Assembly (NCBI RefSeq): GCF_048771995.1
Contig: NC_133024.1
Coordinates: 24,878,001 to 24,942,000 of the forward strand
DNA from: Taeniopygia guttata
Taxonomy: Eukaryota; Chordata; Aves; Passeriformes; Estrildidae
Reading direction: 5' to 3'
DNA: 64,000 nt
Below are positions 30,801-64,000 of this stretch, in pieces. The position numbers and the translations under genes are program-made. Within the stretch, counting starts at the first letter, position 1, and each line of letters starts with the position of its first letter. The notes beneath the pieces were generated by a model. It worked only from the letters and a program-made list of their open reading frames with translations, ran no database searches and had not been told where the DNA came from.

Positions 30801-33800
30801 AGGCACCACTTGGTGGATTTCAAGGAAATACCAGTGGACTGGATATATGACAAAGACCCAGCACTGTATTACTACTGAGCATTATGTTGTGAAACAAGGC
30901 CTTCCCTTAAAAGTCTTTCACCATTAAAGCTTGCAGAGTAAGTATTACCAAGCACAGATCTGTCATTATACACACAGAGGCTGAGCACACTGGACTGCAT
31001 TCTTCCATTGTAATCTGACAAGCCCACAACTGCTGAGCTTTTTAACCCTCAGCAGTTAGGGGGGCCTTCCCCAATACAAAGTTACTGCTGTTTATCCAGA
31101 CAGACTCCTTTAAGCAACTGCCTTTAAGGACTTCAGGCAAGAGCTATTTAATGCACACATAAGAGGAGCACCAAGTGACACCACAACATCAGGCACAATA
31201 AGGGACTTACAGACTTTCCCTCTTTACCTTTCTCACAGGCAGACAGGACTTCAGCATCACATGCCTAAAGAATAAGAGGAAAGAACTTTAGTAACTTTAA
31301 TAACTGCTCTCCTTGTCTTGGTGAGCACACTCACCAGAATGTCAGTCCTCATGGTGCCTTCTTTGTTCCTGTCCCTAACAGCAGTGAAACACAGTCCTAC
31401 AGGACTTAGGTCACACGCTGCAAGAGAACAGCTGGCAGGTCACATCCCTAATGAAAAGGAAAGGTCATCTTTTCCAGAGCAGAGAATATTCCCGTCTGCA
31501 CTGTGCCAAAGCCAGTAAGAATCTTTTTTGTACCTTCAGAAAGAAATCCTGAGTACATTTCTGGGGCTGTATTACAATTTTCAAGAAGTACTAGCTTGCA
31601 AGTCCCATTTCTACGTTGGAATAATGAAATAACATTCAGCTGCTACAGCACTGTTACCAAGTGGATACACTCCTTTTCCTCATTTGATTTTAAACTAACT
31701 GCCTTCTGTAATCAGTTCAGAAGCATCGCATCAAATAGAATCAGCAGTAGTCATTACCTTTCCTCATGCCTCCAACAGACTCTTACTCAAAACTCTGCCT
31801 TAGGAAAAAAAAATCTCCATATTGATGTTTTCACATAGGCTGTATTATCTTCCAGCTACAGGACCAAATATGAAAAGCTTTAATGATGACAGGCAAATAA
31901 CAATGAATGCACTGGGCTCCTTTAAAATCTTATTTTGCAAAGCAGCAGAAAGATAAGAGATAAACCAGGCACCTTAAAAAATGTCCAGTCCACTCCCAGT
32001 TTTAAGCCTTTCAGGTCAGGAGCACATATATCAGATAGGGTTGCTTTAGGCTGTTTTAGTCCTGCAGGGAACAAAGAAGAGTTCCTCCTTTTATTCTAGG
32101 ATGCCTCTAGGAAGGGAGAGCATCTGGGCTGAGGGAGGGAGAGGGCTCACCTACCATATGGATAGAGCAGATCTGGCTCAGCAAGAATACTGTAAACAAT
32201 GGCTGCATCTGCCACTGATGTACAGATAGGGCCTGTAAAAAAGACCAGTTATAAAAAAGTGACAAGAGGTAAATAGTACCTTCCTCCCCTGTGAGACAGC
32301 AGCACACAGCAAGGTCCCTGAAGTGGAGCACAAGTCCTCTTACCTACGCTGACTGTGGAATAGGAGAGTGGCAAGCAGCCATGACAACTGATGCGCCCAA
32401 ATGTACCTGGAGAACAAGAAATGGGACATAGCTGGGTACCAGCAGTCACTTTTATGTCTGCCGTTTCAGAGCCCAGTCTCTCATCCTTCAGTACCCTGTT
32501 CTGCTGACCCCAATCTCTCTCATCACTGAAGCATGTGAATAGCGAAACTGGTTTCCCCTCGTAGAAATTATTTAGTTGAGGGGAAATATGTGCAGGGACA
32601 TTTTGGAATATTTGTATTTAAATATGCAGAAGCAGCATTTGTGGTGTGGAGGATGGGGAGGCAGGAGCAGGGTTATCAACAGCAGGAGACAGCACCCCAT
32701 GGGAGGTCACACCCACTTCACTGGTGAGACTTCATGCCTAACACCAGCTCTCTTCTGCAAATACTCATATCACCTTTCTGACCAGTTGCATTTTTTTATC
32801 ATCATCATCTTCCTCAGATGAATCAAGATTTGTCAAGTTGATCACAAGTGAAGGATGGAAAGAGAGTAATGGCTGAGTATCTGGTCTCAGATGAAAGACA
32901 GAAAGGAAAGGGTAGAAAGGAAAAGCAGCATGCATATTTTGTTTCATATTTGAGATTAATAAGTTAGGTTTTTTTAACATGGGTTCAACAGAGAGTAGAG
33001 AATATTTCCATGCTGCCAGTCTAACCTTCATGACTCTCAGGGTGTTATATTTCAGTTTCTCTGGTCAAGTTTTACTTCACAGGAATTAATAAGTATCTAA
33101 CTTGTTTGTGGCATTCTATCTGGAACAGCAAACAAGACAAACACACACCCCTCCATGATTAAAGGGCTCTACCTTTCAGCCCCACCACACCACAGAACGA
33201 AGCAGGAATCCTCACAGAGCCTCCTCCGTCTGTGCCAATAGCCACGGGGCAGAGACCTACAAAAAACCCACACATTGGCCTGTGATCAGAGGCACAACAT
33301 GTTGTCCTGTCCATTCGAACAGCAGCTGTATCCAAGACAGCACACAGAGCTCTCTGTTCAGCTACAAGTTCCCTCCAGCTGCTAAACCAAATCCCCCCAT
33401 AAAAACTAAATGCCTGAGGTACTCTGGCTCAGGACCTTCCTCCCACCAACTCCATTTAGGACCACCTACCTGCTGCTACAGCTGCTGCTGACCCACTGGA
33501 ACTCCCACCTGTAAAGTGGTTAGGATTGTAGGGATTCCTAGGGATCTTGTGGTACCTGAAGCAGACAAAAATTGTTTAACCTTTTTTTAGGAGGACTATG
33601 TGCATTACAGGGCAGGAAAAGATCCAGAAACACAGCTCAGGGATTCTGATCTCTTGGTAAAGAGACGCCATTTAATTTCAGAAAGTGCCATGTCCCTAGA
33701 AAACAGGATGCAAAAAAGACTTCTGCCTCAGAATCCAATCTCCTGTGAGCATAAGCAGCCCATCCAAAAGAGGACCAAAGCATGAGAAAAGATGCTGCTT

Positions 33801-36800
33801 CAGCTCTTCTATTGGCAATGGCACTGTGCCATGACTGTCTGCCACAGTGCATGATGCAATTCCAAAAGGTGGAGCAGCTGGTGGCCAGCAATCCTTACAC
33901 ACAATCAAGTCAGCTCTGCCCTTTATCCCCAAGCAGCAGCTCCCCACGTCTCCAGGCTGACCACAGCCCCAGCCAGCAGAGCCCTGCCAAGCCACGGGGT
34001 ATCCAGCTGCCCTCCCACGATGAGGAAATGCTGGAAATGCTGGCACGCTGCTGCAGCCCAGGGGGAGCCCTAGCTCCACCCAGCTGCACATGCACCAAGT
34101 GTGGCTCTACATAAGGCTTATCAAAGCCATGAGCACCAATGCTCTGGAGCCGAGTTCTCAGCTTGGCTATAGCTGGAGAATTCACCAAAGTAAAGCAAAT
34201 CCAGTGAGCCTGTTTTAGCTAGAAGTAAAACCACTATATTCTCCTGAGATGATTGTACCTTCTTCTCAATGTTCTAGGCCTTCAGCCATCACTGAGGCTG
34301 AGCATTACATGAGTATTTATTTGTCTTCTGTCACAGCTTTTGTGTACCACTCATACTATAAACATTCACACCTCCAGGCCCCTAAGAGCCTGACAAACGA
34401 AGTTCCTTACTCAGCAGACAACACTTGGAGCCTCTCCTTCCTTTGGTTTCAAGAGCCTTCAGGCTTCCACAGCTACTCTAACCCTCAAATCTACAGTACT
34501 GGGTTTTCATACCCTCAGGGTTCTGTCATGCTTCCCCTTATTTTTGTACCCTTCCCTGGGAATTCTGGACAGACATAGGTATTTCTAGACTGGGAGAAGA
34601 GAGAAGACAGGGATTTTTACCTGTTAGGGTTGCATCCAGTTGTTCCAGTCCCTAGTTCATGCATGTTTGAGACCCCAATAATGATAGCCCCAGCCTCTCG
34701 CAGCTTCTTGGCCACAGTAGCATCTTCTGTTTCTGGCTGTGTCCCAAGATACACTGTTCCCACTCGGTGATGGTAAGGCACCTTAGGAAGAAGACACCTA
34801 ATTATTAATTCTAAAACCCTGGCAAAGGAGCACATGCACACTCCAACATCATAACAGACATTAGGACCCATGGAGGTAAGGAAGGGCTAGGGAGCACCAC
34901 TCTTCAGCTTGTCCTGTGATGGTCTCTGTCAGAAGGGACACTTAACCCCTCAATATTTGGTCATTCTCCCATGAAGAGGAGTCCTTTTCATACCATGATA
35001 CAGTAGAGCAGAAATATGTGAATGATCAAAGCTGCCTCCCTGCAGCAATGCAATTGATATGCCCAGAGGCTGAAGATCGATTTGGTCCCACAGCACACAG
35101 CTCTGTGCTCCATCTTTCTATGGACAGGGCTACAGCATTTCAGATCTGCATGCTTTGAAGCCTGGCATCAAGATTAGTTGAATGCCAAAACAACAGATGG
35201 GCTTATTTTCAGGATGTGCTAAGTACTCTTTACTTCAAGGCAGCAACAGAAGAATCTGTACATAAACAGGACTCCCACCATAGGGGTAGGTCTCTGCAGA
35301 GCCTGCAACAGCCTGATGGCACTGCCACAAGTAGTTACTGCTAGCTGTTGTTAGGCCACAGGTAAAAATCTTTGTCAATAGGAATTTTCAAACGAACTTG
35401 TGTATTTCTGGCAGTATTTTAAGGTGAGACGGATGCTTTGCCAGTAGAGTGGAGTCAGGGCCTGAGAAATACAGACAGTTATACCCACTGTACAGATGCT
35501 TTTATACATTCTCGTTTCATCATAAGAGACTGTTTCCCACACCCACCCTCTATTCCCTGTGGATTAAAGAGATCAGTACAAGATATGGAACACGTCTGCT
35601 GTATGCAAAATCTGTCTTCACCCTGCAAAACTTGTTAATCCTACTCACTACAAACCCACATACAACCCCTCATTACAAACATATTCACAGGCTTCTGCTG
35701 AGAAGTTGGTCTCAAAACCTTGTCACAGTGAGTTGTCCAGGTTAACCACCTGCAGCAGGAGCTGGCAGCTAGACAAGGAAACTCACCACTTTGAACTCTT
35801 CTTTCAGGCACACTGGGATGCCATCCAGACAAGACAGGGTACACTTATTTCTGTAACGAGTAGTGGAGGCCTCAGCCATCTGCACAGAGAAAAAGAAAAA
35901 GCATAAAGCATATGCTATATATATATATATTTAGCTGAGCTGAAGGTCATCACCAGTATTGGAATGGATATTAAAAATGGCTTTCTTGGCCAGCCTATCA
36001 AAGTTTCCTTCTTCCACCATATGCTGGTGGGAAACTACAACTTGGAACTATCTACACTAATGGATGCCACATAAGCACAGAAGTCCTATTATAAACAGTC
36101 ATCCAGCAGGAAACAGATTGCTTTAATGCTACTTCTCTTTGCAGGAAGGAAAGCAAACTTGTTGTAGTCCTCTAAACACAGAGGAAGGAAAAATTTACGT
36201 ATTTTTCTGTGCATATTGGCCCTTCTAATGGATGCTACTGCCCTTGGGGTGGCAGAAGCCCCTTTCCTACCAGAGGCAGACATTACCAGCATTATTTGCT
36301 CCTGGTCCCATTGCACTATGGCTCTGAGCGGCGGTGTGGATTTGTCACAATCCTCCAACATGGCAATGATGTTCTTGGCTACCTGGGATGGCGTCAGCTT
36401 CCCACTCCTACAAGACAGGAGAAGTTGGGAGTTTGTTACAAGACCTCCCCTCACACATCCACTCACAGGGTTTGTCTCCCATGCAGCAAGATGGCAGCTG
36501 TCACAGCTCTAAGCAAGAATTAGGTAAGAATCTCTGTGTGGTGATGATCTGAACACTGTTGACACCATCAAGACAGGAGATTCCTTTCCTTTAGGGATAA
36601 TTTGCCTACACAGAATGCTCCTTAGAGGAGGGGCAAAAACTAGGAGCATTTAACCTAAATGTTCCTGAACCACTAGACAGATAAACAGGGACAAACAGCT
36701 GACAGCTTGAGGGTTCTCAAACTCCTGAAAGCTTGGAAACTATGAAACTCCCAGTATAATGAGCTAAGACCAAGAGGTCAGACCCCTTTATATAGGCCTC

Positions 36801-39800
36801 CCATTACAGACAAGGGGCTGCCAGCAGTACTATCATAACCCACCTTTAACAAACCGTCCTTCCCCCCGGCAAAGACTGTGCTACACCACAAACACACCAT
36901 CCCTGGCTGACACAAAAGCCTCACAGCCAAGATGCACCTGTAACAGCAGACTGCAGTGTCAGCCCTTTGCTCCAATGCCACAGCCTGGGCAGAGGTGGCC
37001 CTTGAGGAACAAGTTCTAGGAGTGCAAGAATATTTTTCCAAGGGCTTCACTTCTGGCACATGCCCCAGAGGCAACTAGCATTACCAGGCAGCCAACAGCT
37101 CACAGAACCCCAGAGTCAGGGGGGGTGTTTTCAGCTCTTTCCAAGCTGGACATGTTTACTGGGTGAAAGCAGGTGTCATGCTCAGAGAAGCACAGGGAGC
37201 TGGAGAACCAAGGGATTCATCAGAGACCCACAGTATGCACAACTGGCATAATCCAGATCAACCCTCATCTACTTCTCACTCATGTTTGAGTAAACAAGAT
37301 ATGTAGAAATCTCTCTCAAACAAGACTGACAGAGAGTAAGCCAAAGAAAATGGCATTTACATAATCTCGCAGGGCTTATAAAGCTGTGCCAGCTCTCCCA
37401 GTTGACTTTCTTTTGTTATTCTACTAAAAGGAAAGAACAGCAGGAAGTGATGATAAACAACGGCACCCCAAGGACAATGCTAACAAAGAGATTCCTGAGA
37501 GCCTGTGGAACAGTGGCAGCCCACAGCAGAGGAACATGCGGGACAGGTTGTTTCCAGACCATAATTTCACCTACTGGTAGCATTCCAGATAGTCTTTGAT
37601 CCCTTTGAAGCTAAAACCGTTCCTAGCAGAATCAGACCTGCAAAAGAAAGGATTAAAAGGTGTAACTGTGAGCCACCAAAGCCAGGTTTGTTCAGACCTG
37701 TAGACTTCAGCATCACTGTCCAATGCAGATTTGGGTACCATTCACAGTAAACCATGTGAATTGCTAACCCCTGCATTGCACCTCACACTCTGTCAGACTC
37801 CTTGCACACAAGCCAGGCAACAAGCACACTATGGATGCCACAGAAATAATGGACCAATTTTGCCAGAATGTTCTAGTTTCTTCATATTCCTACTGAAATA
37901 CAGCAGTCATTATCATTAAACTGTTCAAAATGTATTCCAGATTTACACTTCCTACTCACTGCTACAACATTATAGCCTAGCTGGAATATACTTTTGAACC
38001 TACTCCCAGACCTCTGTCAAAAATTCAATCCTGAGACAGCCAGCAGCACATCTGGGTGTGTAGTGCAGGAGTGGGCAAAGGCACCATGCAGCACACACAA
38101 GCAAACTGCTTCAACACCAAATCATGGCTCTAGCACATAAGCAGTAGGCCACTTCTCATCACTAGCAAAGCTAATTTCTTGTGCATTATTTTCTTTAGAA
38201 CCTGTGTTCCTTCTCTCCTCCAAGCAAGCCTGGTGTTCTCTTTGAGATTCCCTGGAGGCTAGAAACAGCACTCCTGTAAAGTCACTTAGAGAAATCTATT
38301 TACTGACTACCAAACACTAAGTGTACCTGCTGTAATAGTTCAACCAGAGCCCTGGTAAGGGCAGAATTTGGTCTCTCCCCAATAGGCAGACTTTTCTCTT
38401 TCACATTGCTTGTAATTACTGGTGATTTGTAAGTTACAAAAGGCAAGATGACTGACAGCACTATTTGTTTTGTGAAGTGGCTGGGCATGGAAACAAGAAT
38501 TTAATCTAAATTGCTGACAATGACAGCTTCCCACTAAAGTACCACTGCCAGCATGTGTATTCTTCCATTTCTGTCTTACACATCACGTACTGACCTTGCA
38601 TCTGTCAGCTCCTTGATAACATCTGAAGGGCTTTTAGCCTCAGACTTGTCTTCTGCAACCCCCGCAGCAACCTCCGGGACAAACGTGGGATCTTCATGAA
38701 TGTCAAGGGAACGCATAAGCGAGAAGTTGTTCATTCTGAATAAGAGAGAATCACTGCTGGAGTTTTCAACCTCGACTATGACTAATTTTTCAGACTGTTC
38801 AGAAGGAACCTTACCCAAGAACATTTTGTCTTAGCAGTCTGCTTTCACAGCAGGAAGTTGCAACAGCTACAAGCTAATCTCTCTCGCATATTTCCTAAAG
38901 GCAGCATCAAATCTATTCTGCCTGTTTAACAAAGCCTCCTACCTCTTGATATAAGGCTCTTGACATAAAGCTCTGTAAACTCAAGCTGGGAAAGAAACGG
39001 TGGAAGTTTTTGATTCAGTTGAATTAGACCTCTCATACACAGACCAAACAAGACAGGAATGGAAAGGAAAATAAAAGGAGAATGTAGTGTAAGCCATACA
39101 TTCAACCACTAATCCTGTTAAAACAAGCACCTCTTCAGACTTTTCCATTACCTTCTTCAACATAGTTTGTTTGCAATCAAATACAACAGGGATTGCAGCA
39201 TAAATCCATAGCTTGGACCACATAAAGCAAGGAGATCAAAACCCTGTCACAGATATCCAGGAATGATCTGCAGTATAATAGCAGTGACACTTGCCTGGAT
39301 TTGATTTGCTCAAAAAGCCCACATCCCAAGTCAAATTCAGGGGTGAAACAGTTGTCAGTGTCCTGGGATCTGCACAGATGACCCTTTAAATGATGGGCAA
39401 ACTATACGAACAAAGCATGAAAAGGTTCCTGAACCTCTTACCGAAGTGTCTCCTAATGGAATGTGTTATTGAAATCAGTTTCTGAACAAAAACACATATG
39501 AAAGAAAGAAGAAAAGCTGACCTAAAATAGAGAACATCATTAAAAAGAACTCACCATAACCTCTGAACTTTATGTCTGGCCTCACTTTCTCACTACTACT
39601 ATTCTTTTAACCCTATCAGTGATAAGAACAGCATATTTGCACATCCACCGGCCTTCAAAAAAAGACTGTCCTTTAACAAAAGAGCAAAGAGAAAGAGACA
39701 TGAAGGCAAACAAAAGGCAAAAAGAAAAGCTGATGAATACAGTTTCTATGCACCTGCATGAGTGTGAAAAAAGCTAATTTCTTCCCATAGAGACCCACTC

Positions 39801-41836
39801 AAATGACAGTAGTTAAAAAAATAATCTAGCAAACATCTATGAAGTAATCTTATTCTCCAATCAATTATGCAGCTCTTCTCTTTAAAAAATAAAATTTCAG
39901 ATAACCTACAAGCAGTGTGCAATGCAAGTACCTTAAACCTAAAAAAATAAGAAACTCAGAGTGGGAGAAAAGTCCCCACGCTTACCTCATTAAGAATGGC
40001 AATAAGCAGATCTGCCCAAAAGCCTAGGAAAAAAGGAAGCAAAAATGTTGGTTTGCAGCAACTTTGACCTGAACACCTTCTTTCATTAGACAAGGAATGC
40101 TAAATATGCTCATGATTGCCGCAGGCTCAGAGTACACTAGAGAACATACAATGCTATGCAATAGAGAAACAGCGCAAACATTTGTATTTTACACCACAAA
40201 AATGGCCTGAAATGCTTTCCCTTCACCTCTCATATTTATATAATTATAAAACGAGTTTTCTTCTGATTCCTCTGCCTTTGTCTTTCCCTGATTCACACAG
40301 AAAGCCTGCATCTGCAGCTGCAACACTGTTAAGAAGCATCTATACAGCTCCCATCTGTTATTTTCATCATGTTCCACAGATTATGCAAACATTGGATAAG
40401 GTAGGAGCTTATTATTTTATTTACTATTAGGACCTTGCCTATCTCTCAACCAGCTCCCACAGTAACATGAGTCAACTTGGAAAAGTGTGAGAAATTTAGA
40501 GACTCAATGGTAGCAGACAGCAGAAAACAGTCTTTCAATACCCTGGCTCCCAGAGTAGCAGCATCACCAGTCCCAAAGAGACCAGCCTTGTTCTGGCCTG
40601 TCTTAATATCTTAACAATGGGCTTCAGATACACGTTGTGAGATGTACAAATACAGTACAAGTCTGAGGCAAGGCTCACACTGCCAGTTCCACAAAGCAGC
40701 ACGTCACCTCACACACTGCATAAGAATTACAGACCTTTTTGAAAACACATGGTTCCTAATCTACATCTAACCTAGCACAGCACAATCCAGTAGGAAATTG
40801 AACATCTCAAATTCCCCTTCAAGTGAGGTATTGGGAAAGGAAAGAAGCCCTCCGCCATGCACCAGAAGCAGCCACAAAACGAAAGACAGCAAAGTACTCT
40901 GCTTATTACATCTCGACAGAAAGCCACTCCTAAGGTATTCTCACAAATAAACACAGCCCATCAAGCATTTCACGCCAGGCCCAGACGGACACCAAGCTTT
41001 GTAACAGGTGCCACGGCTGAAAAGAAACTTTTGTGCCTACTTCGCTCAAAAGGAAAGGCCGAGCAACAGCAGCAGACATAGACCCAGCTGCTGCCAGCAG
41101 AAGCAGGTGCGCGGTGGGCAGTGCCCAGGGGATGCAGACTTTTGTCCCCCCTGCACCCCGACACCGAGCGGCCCAGTGCCACAGCGGGATCAGCCCGCAG
41201 GCTCCCGAACATCCAGAGCCCGGCCGAGGGGAGCGCCGGCTGCCCTCAGCACCCTGCAGGGACCCCCTCACAGGGCTGAGGGACCCGAGTCCTCCGGCGG
41301 CCAAGGAGCGCGGCTGGCAGCTCTGTTTGGAGTTTGATATCAGCTTTGGGCTCTCCACACCCGAAGACACACAGGACCCTCTCAGCCAGAGGCCGGTGCT
41401 CTCAGTGCCCACGGCACCTGTAGGGCCCGGTGAACCCGAGAGCGCAGAGAGCCGCAACCACCCCGCCGAGCCCCGCTCCTCCCGGACCCCCCGCCCGGTT
41501 CTCCCCGCGCAGCCCCGGGTTTCACTGCCCCGGCCCGCACTCACCGTGTTAGCCACATGGACGAAGAGGCGCAGCCCGGCGCCGCACAGCCTCGGAGCCC
41601 ACTGCGGAGAGAAGGCGAGAAGCGAGGTGAGCGCCGGCCCCGCCGCCCCGCGCCCGCCGCCCCCCGCCCGGCCCGGCGCTCACGGTGTCCCGGGGCGGGC
41701 CCGGCGGCCCGGCCTGCCGCGGCCCCCGGCGGTGCAGCACGGCCGCCGCGCTGCCCGTGTGCCGCCGCCCGCAGCACAGGTAGGCGGCGGCGGCGGCGGC
41801 CAGCAGCGACAGCAACAGCAGCAGCAGCGACGCCAT
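27876..41836 (-). CDS. Fatty acid amide hydrolase-like serine amidase (plant-type FAAH branch), 20 exons, 611 aa
   Basis: Exons in transcript order: 41684-41836, 41545-41601, 39986-40023, 38595-38735, 37575-37637, 36287-36407, 35787-35879, 34621-34781, 33470-33555, 33173-33256, 32344-32406, 32155-32232, 31973-32061, 31228-31264, 29860-30008, 29605-29667, 29216-29291, 28756-28840, 28511-28598, 27876-27986. All have GT-AG borders and phases close. Residues 1-20 are a hydrophobic signal anchor. The amidase-signature core holds Lys217 (VCLKEE), Ser294 ([11 protein letters not shown]) and Ser318 ([11 protein letters not shown]), spaced as in FAAH enzymes. [11 protein letters not shown], a CILTP segment, the [16 protein letters not shown] block and the tail [10 protein letters not shown] match plant FAAH better than mammalian FAAH or FAAH2. 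The family hydrolyses N-acylethanolamines and other fatty amides at membranes; the substrate here is unknown. The start has G at -3 and +4. Every catalytic residue is intact, so it looks functional. Confidence 0.92.
28850..29016 (-). mobile_element. Old CR1 LINE fragment inside the FAAH-like gene
   Basis: Read on the plus strand, this resembles the reverse complement of a CR1 tail. It starts with the AATCACAAAATGACTGAACTTG block, continues through GAAAGGGACTTCAGGAAGTCATC, TTTTGAATATTCCCAGGGATG and CTCTCTGGGCAACTTG. It is a strongly diverged copy in intron 17, starting about ten bases from the acceptor of exon 18. Confidence 0.7.
33173..35879 (-). other. Catalytic core exons (7-10) of the FAAH-like amidase
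   Basis: Exon 7 (35787-35879) encodes residues 192-222 with the catalytic Lys217. Exon 8 (34621-34781) encodes [12 protein letters not shown]. Exon 9 (33470-33555) encodes the GGSSSGS loop with the bridging Ser294. Exon 10 (33173-33256) encodes GTDGGGS with the nucleophile Ser318. The 24-residue distance between the two serines equals that of rat FAAH (217 and 241) as remembered. Confidence 0.9.
35914..35932. repeat. Short TA microsatellite in intron 6 of the FAAH-like gene
   Basis: About eight TA units adjoin the 5' side of exon 7 of the amidase. No function is implied. Confidence 0.7.
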
Positions 41837-41954
41837 CGCGGCGCTCCCTCCCAGCGAGCCCTCCCGCTGCCGGGGCGGTGCTGGGGCCGGCCCCGCCCGC
41901 AGCCGGCCTCGGGCGGCGGGAACGGCGCGGCGGTGCGGTGACTGACGTCCCGCC
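41837..41954. promoter_or_regulatory. 118-bp bidirectional promoter/5' UTR gap between the amidase and CHD1L start codons
   Basis: The minus-strand amidase ATG is at 41834-41836 and the plus-strand CHD1L ATG at 41955-41957. The gap contains a GC box (CCCCGCCC near 41890) and a CRE-like TGACGTC at 41943-41949, and no TATA box was seen. Both 5' UTRs must lie in the gap or overlap each other's coding exon. In the minus-strand frame an additional ATG at 41954-41956 could extend the amidase by 40 residues. Confidence 0.8.
41943..41949. promoter_or_regulatory. CRE-like site (TGACGTC)
   Basis: Seven of eight bases of the palindromic CREB/ATF element, located six bases before the CHD1L ATG inside the divergent promoter. 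It is a candidate by motif only. Confidence 0.4.
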
Positions 41955-63849
<21,895 letters not shown>

Positions 63850-64000
63850 GTATCCTTTTGCAGTGTGTCTCATCCCGTTCACCATCTAGTACTTAAATGA
63901 TCCTGTAAATATCTTGGTAAATGCAAAGCAAGGAAGTAAGGCAAAGCACAGATGCCACAGTCCAGCTAAAAAAACTGGTTTCTCTCACTTTGCTGTCAGC
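63850..64000 (+). other. CHD1L: CHD1L intron after exon 22 (incomplete)
   Basis: After the codons for GVPTL the sequence reads AT|GTATCC. The expected YYFPR continuation is not encoded in the remaining 150 bp, so the final exon lies outside the window. The GTATCC donor is weak but is the only site that stops the frame where the human protein changes exon. Confidence 0.6.

Noticed and set aside
37571-37637. Amidase exon 5 read as ending in a TAG stop (a pseudogene)
   Set aside because: The stop appears only if the inner GT is taken as donor. The outer donor GTAGGT ends the exon at CA and joins in frame to the next exon (YQSGKLT).
27876-41836. Calling the amidase FAAH or FAAH2
   Set aside because: Outside the amidase signature, the N-terminal region and the C-terminal [10 protein letters not shown] tail fit the plant-type branch, so no mammalian symbol was assigned.
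41033-41941. 302-codon plus-strand open frame left of CHD1L
   Set aside because: It is antisense to amidase exons 1 and 2 within a CpG island, is low-complexity in proline, arginine and alanine, and has no recognisable domain.

Overview
The window reads as a bird nuclear genome segment, probably songbird-like. It has three vertebrate multi-exon genes, CR1 LINE tails, an avian-type class III (ERVL) endogenous retrovirus and a solo LTR, but no Alu, B1 or L1 sequences. All calls come from translating the sequence by eye and from remembered family sequences; nothing was searched or computed.

Layout. Positions 1-477 are unassigned. Positions 478-5249 hold a decayed ERVL-type provirus whose 3' end is interrupted by a solo LTR (5250-5776) with a clean 6-bp target duplication. 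A CR1 LINE tail follows (about 5840-6300). A CpG island (about 6330-7250) then forms the promoter and non-coding first exon of TMEM39A, and contains a 17-bp minisatellite with a 68-bp higher-order duplication. After a 10 kb first intron, TMEM39A runs on the plus strand with coding exons from 17347 to 25278 (482 aa), including one GC-AG intron.

Convergent to it, on the minus strand (41836 down to 27876), is a 20-exon gene for a 611-residue fatty acid amide hydrolase-like serine amidase. Its sequence resembles the plant-type FAAH branch more than mammalian FAAH or FAAH2. The full Lys-Ser-Ser catalytic triad is present and every exon phase closes.

Only 118 bp separate its start codon from that of CHD1L (41955 onward, plus strand), so the two share a compact CpG-island bidirectional promoter. 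CHD1L (Snf2 ATPase, basic and acidic linker, PAR-binding macro domain) has 22 coding exons here (862 residues). It runs off the right edge with only its last short exon or exons missing.

The genes do not form one pathway. TMEM39A acts in ER-to-Golgi traffic and autophagy control, the amidase probably hydrolyses lipid amides at a membrane, and CHD1L remodels chromatin at DNA breaks. The most interesting items are the amidase itself, the very tight divergent promoter whose CATG palindrome gives an ATG to both strands, the structured minisatellite next to a splice donor, repeated GTAGGTG tandem splice donors in the amidase gene, and a phase-compatible unlisted open segment in CHD1L intron 16.
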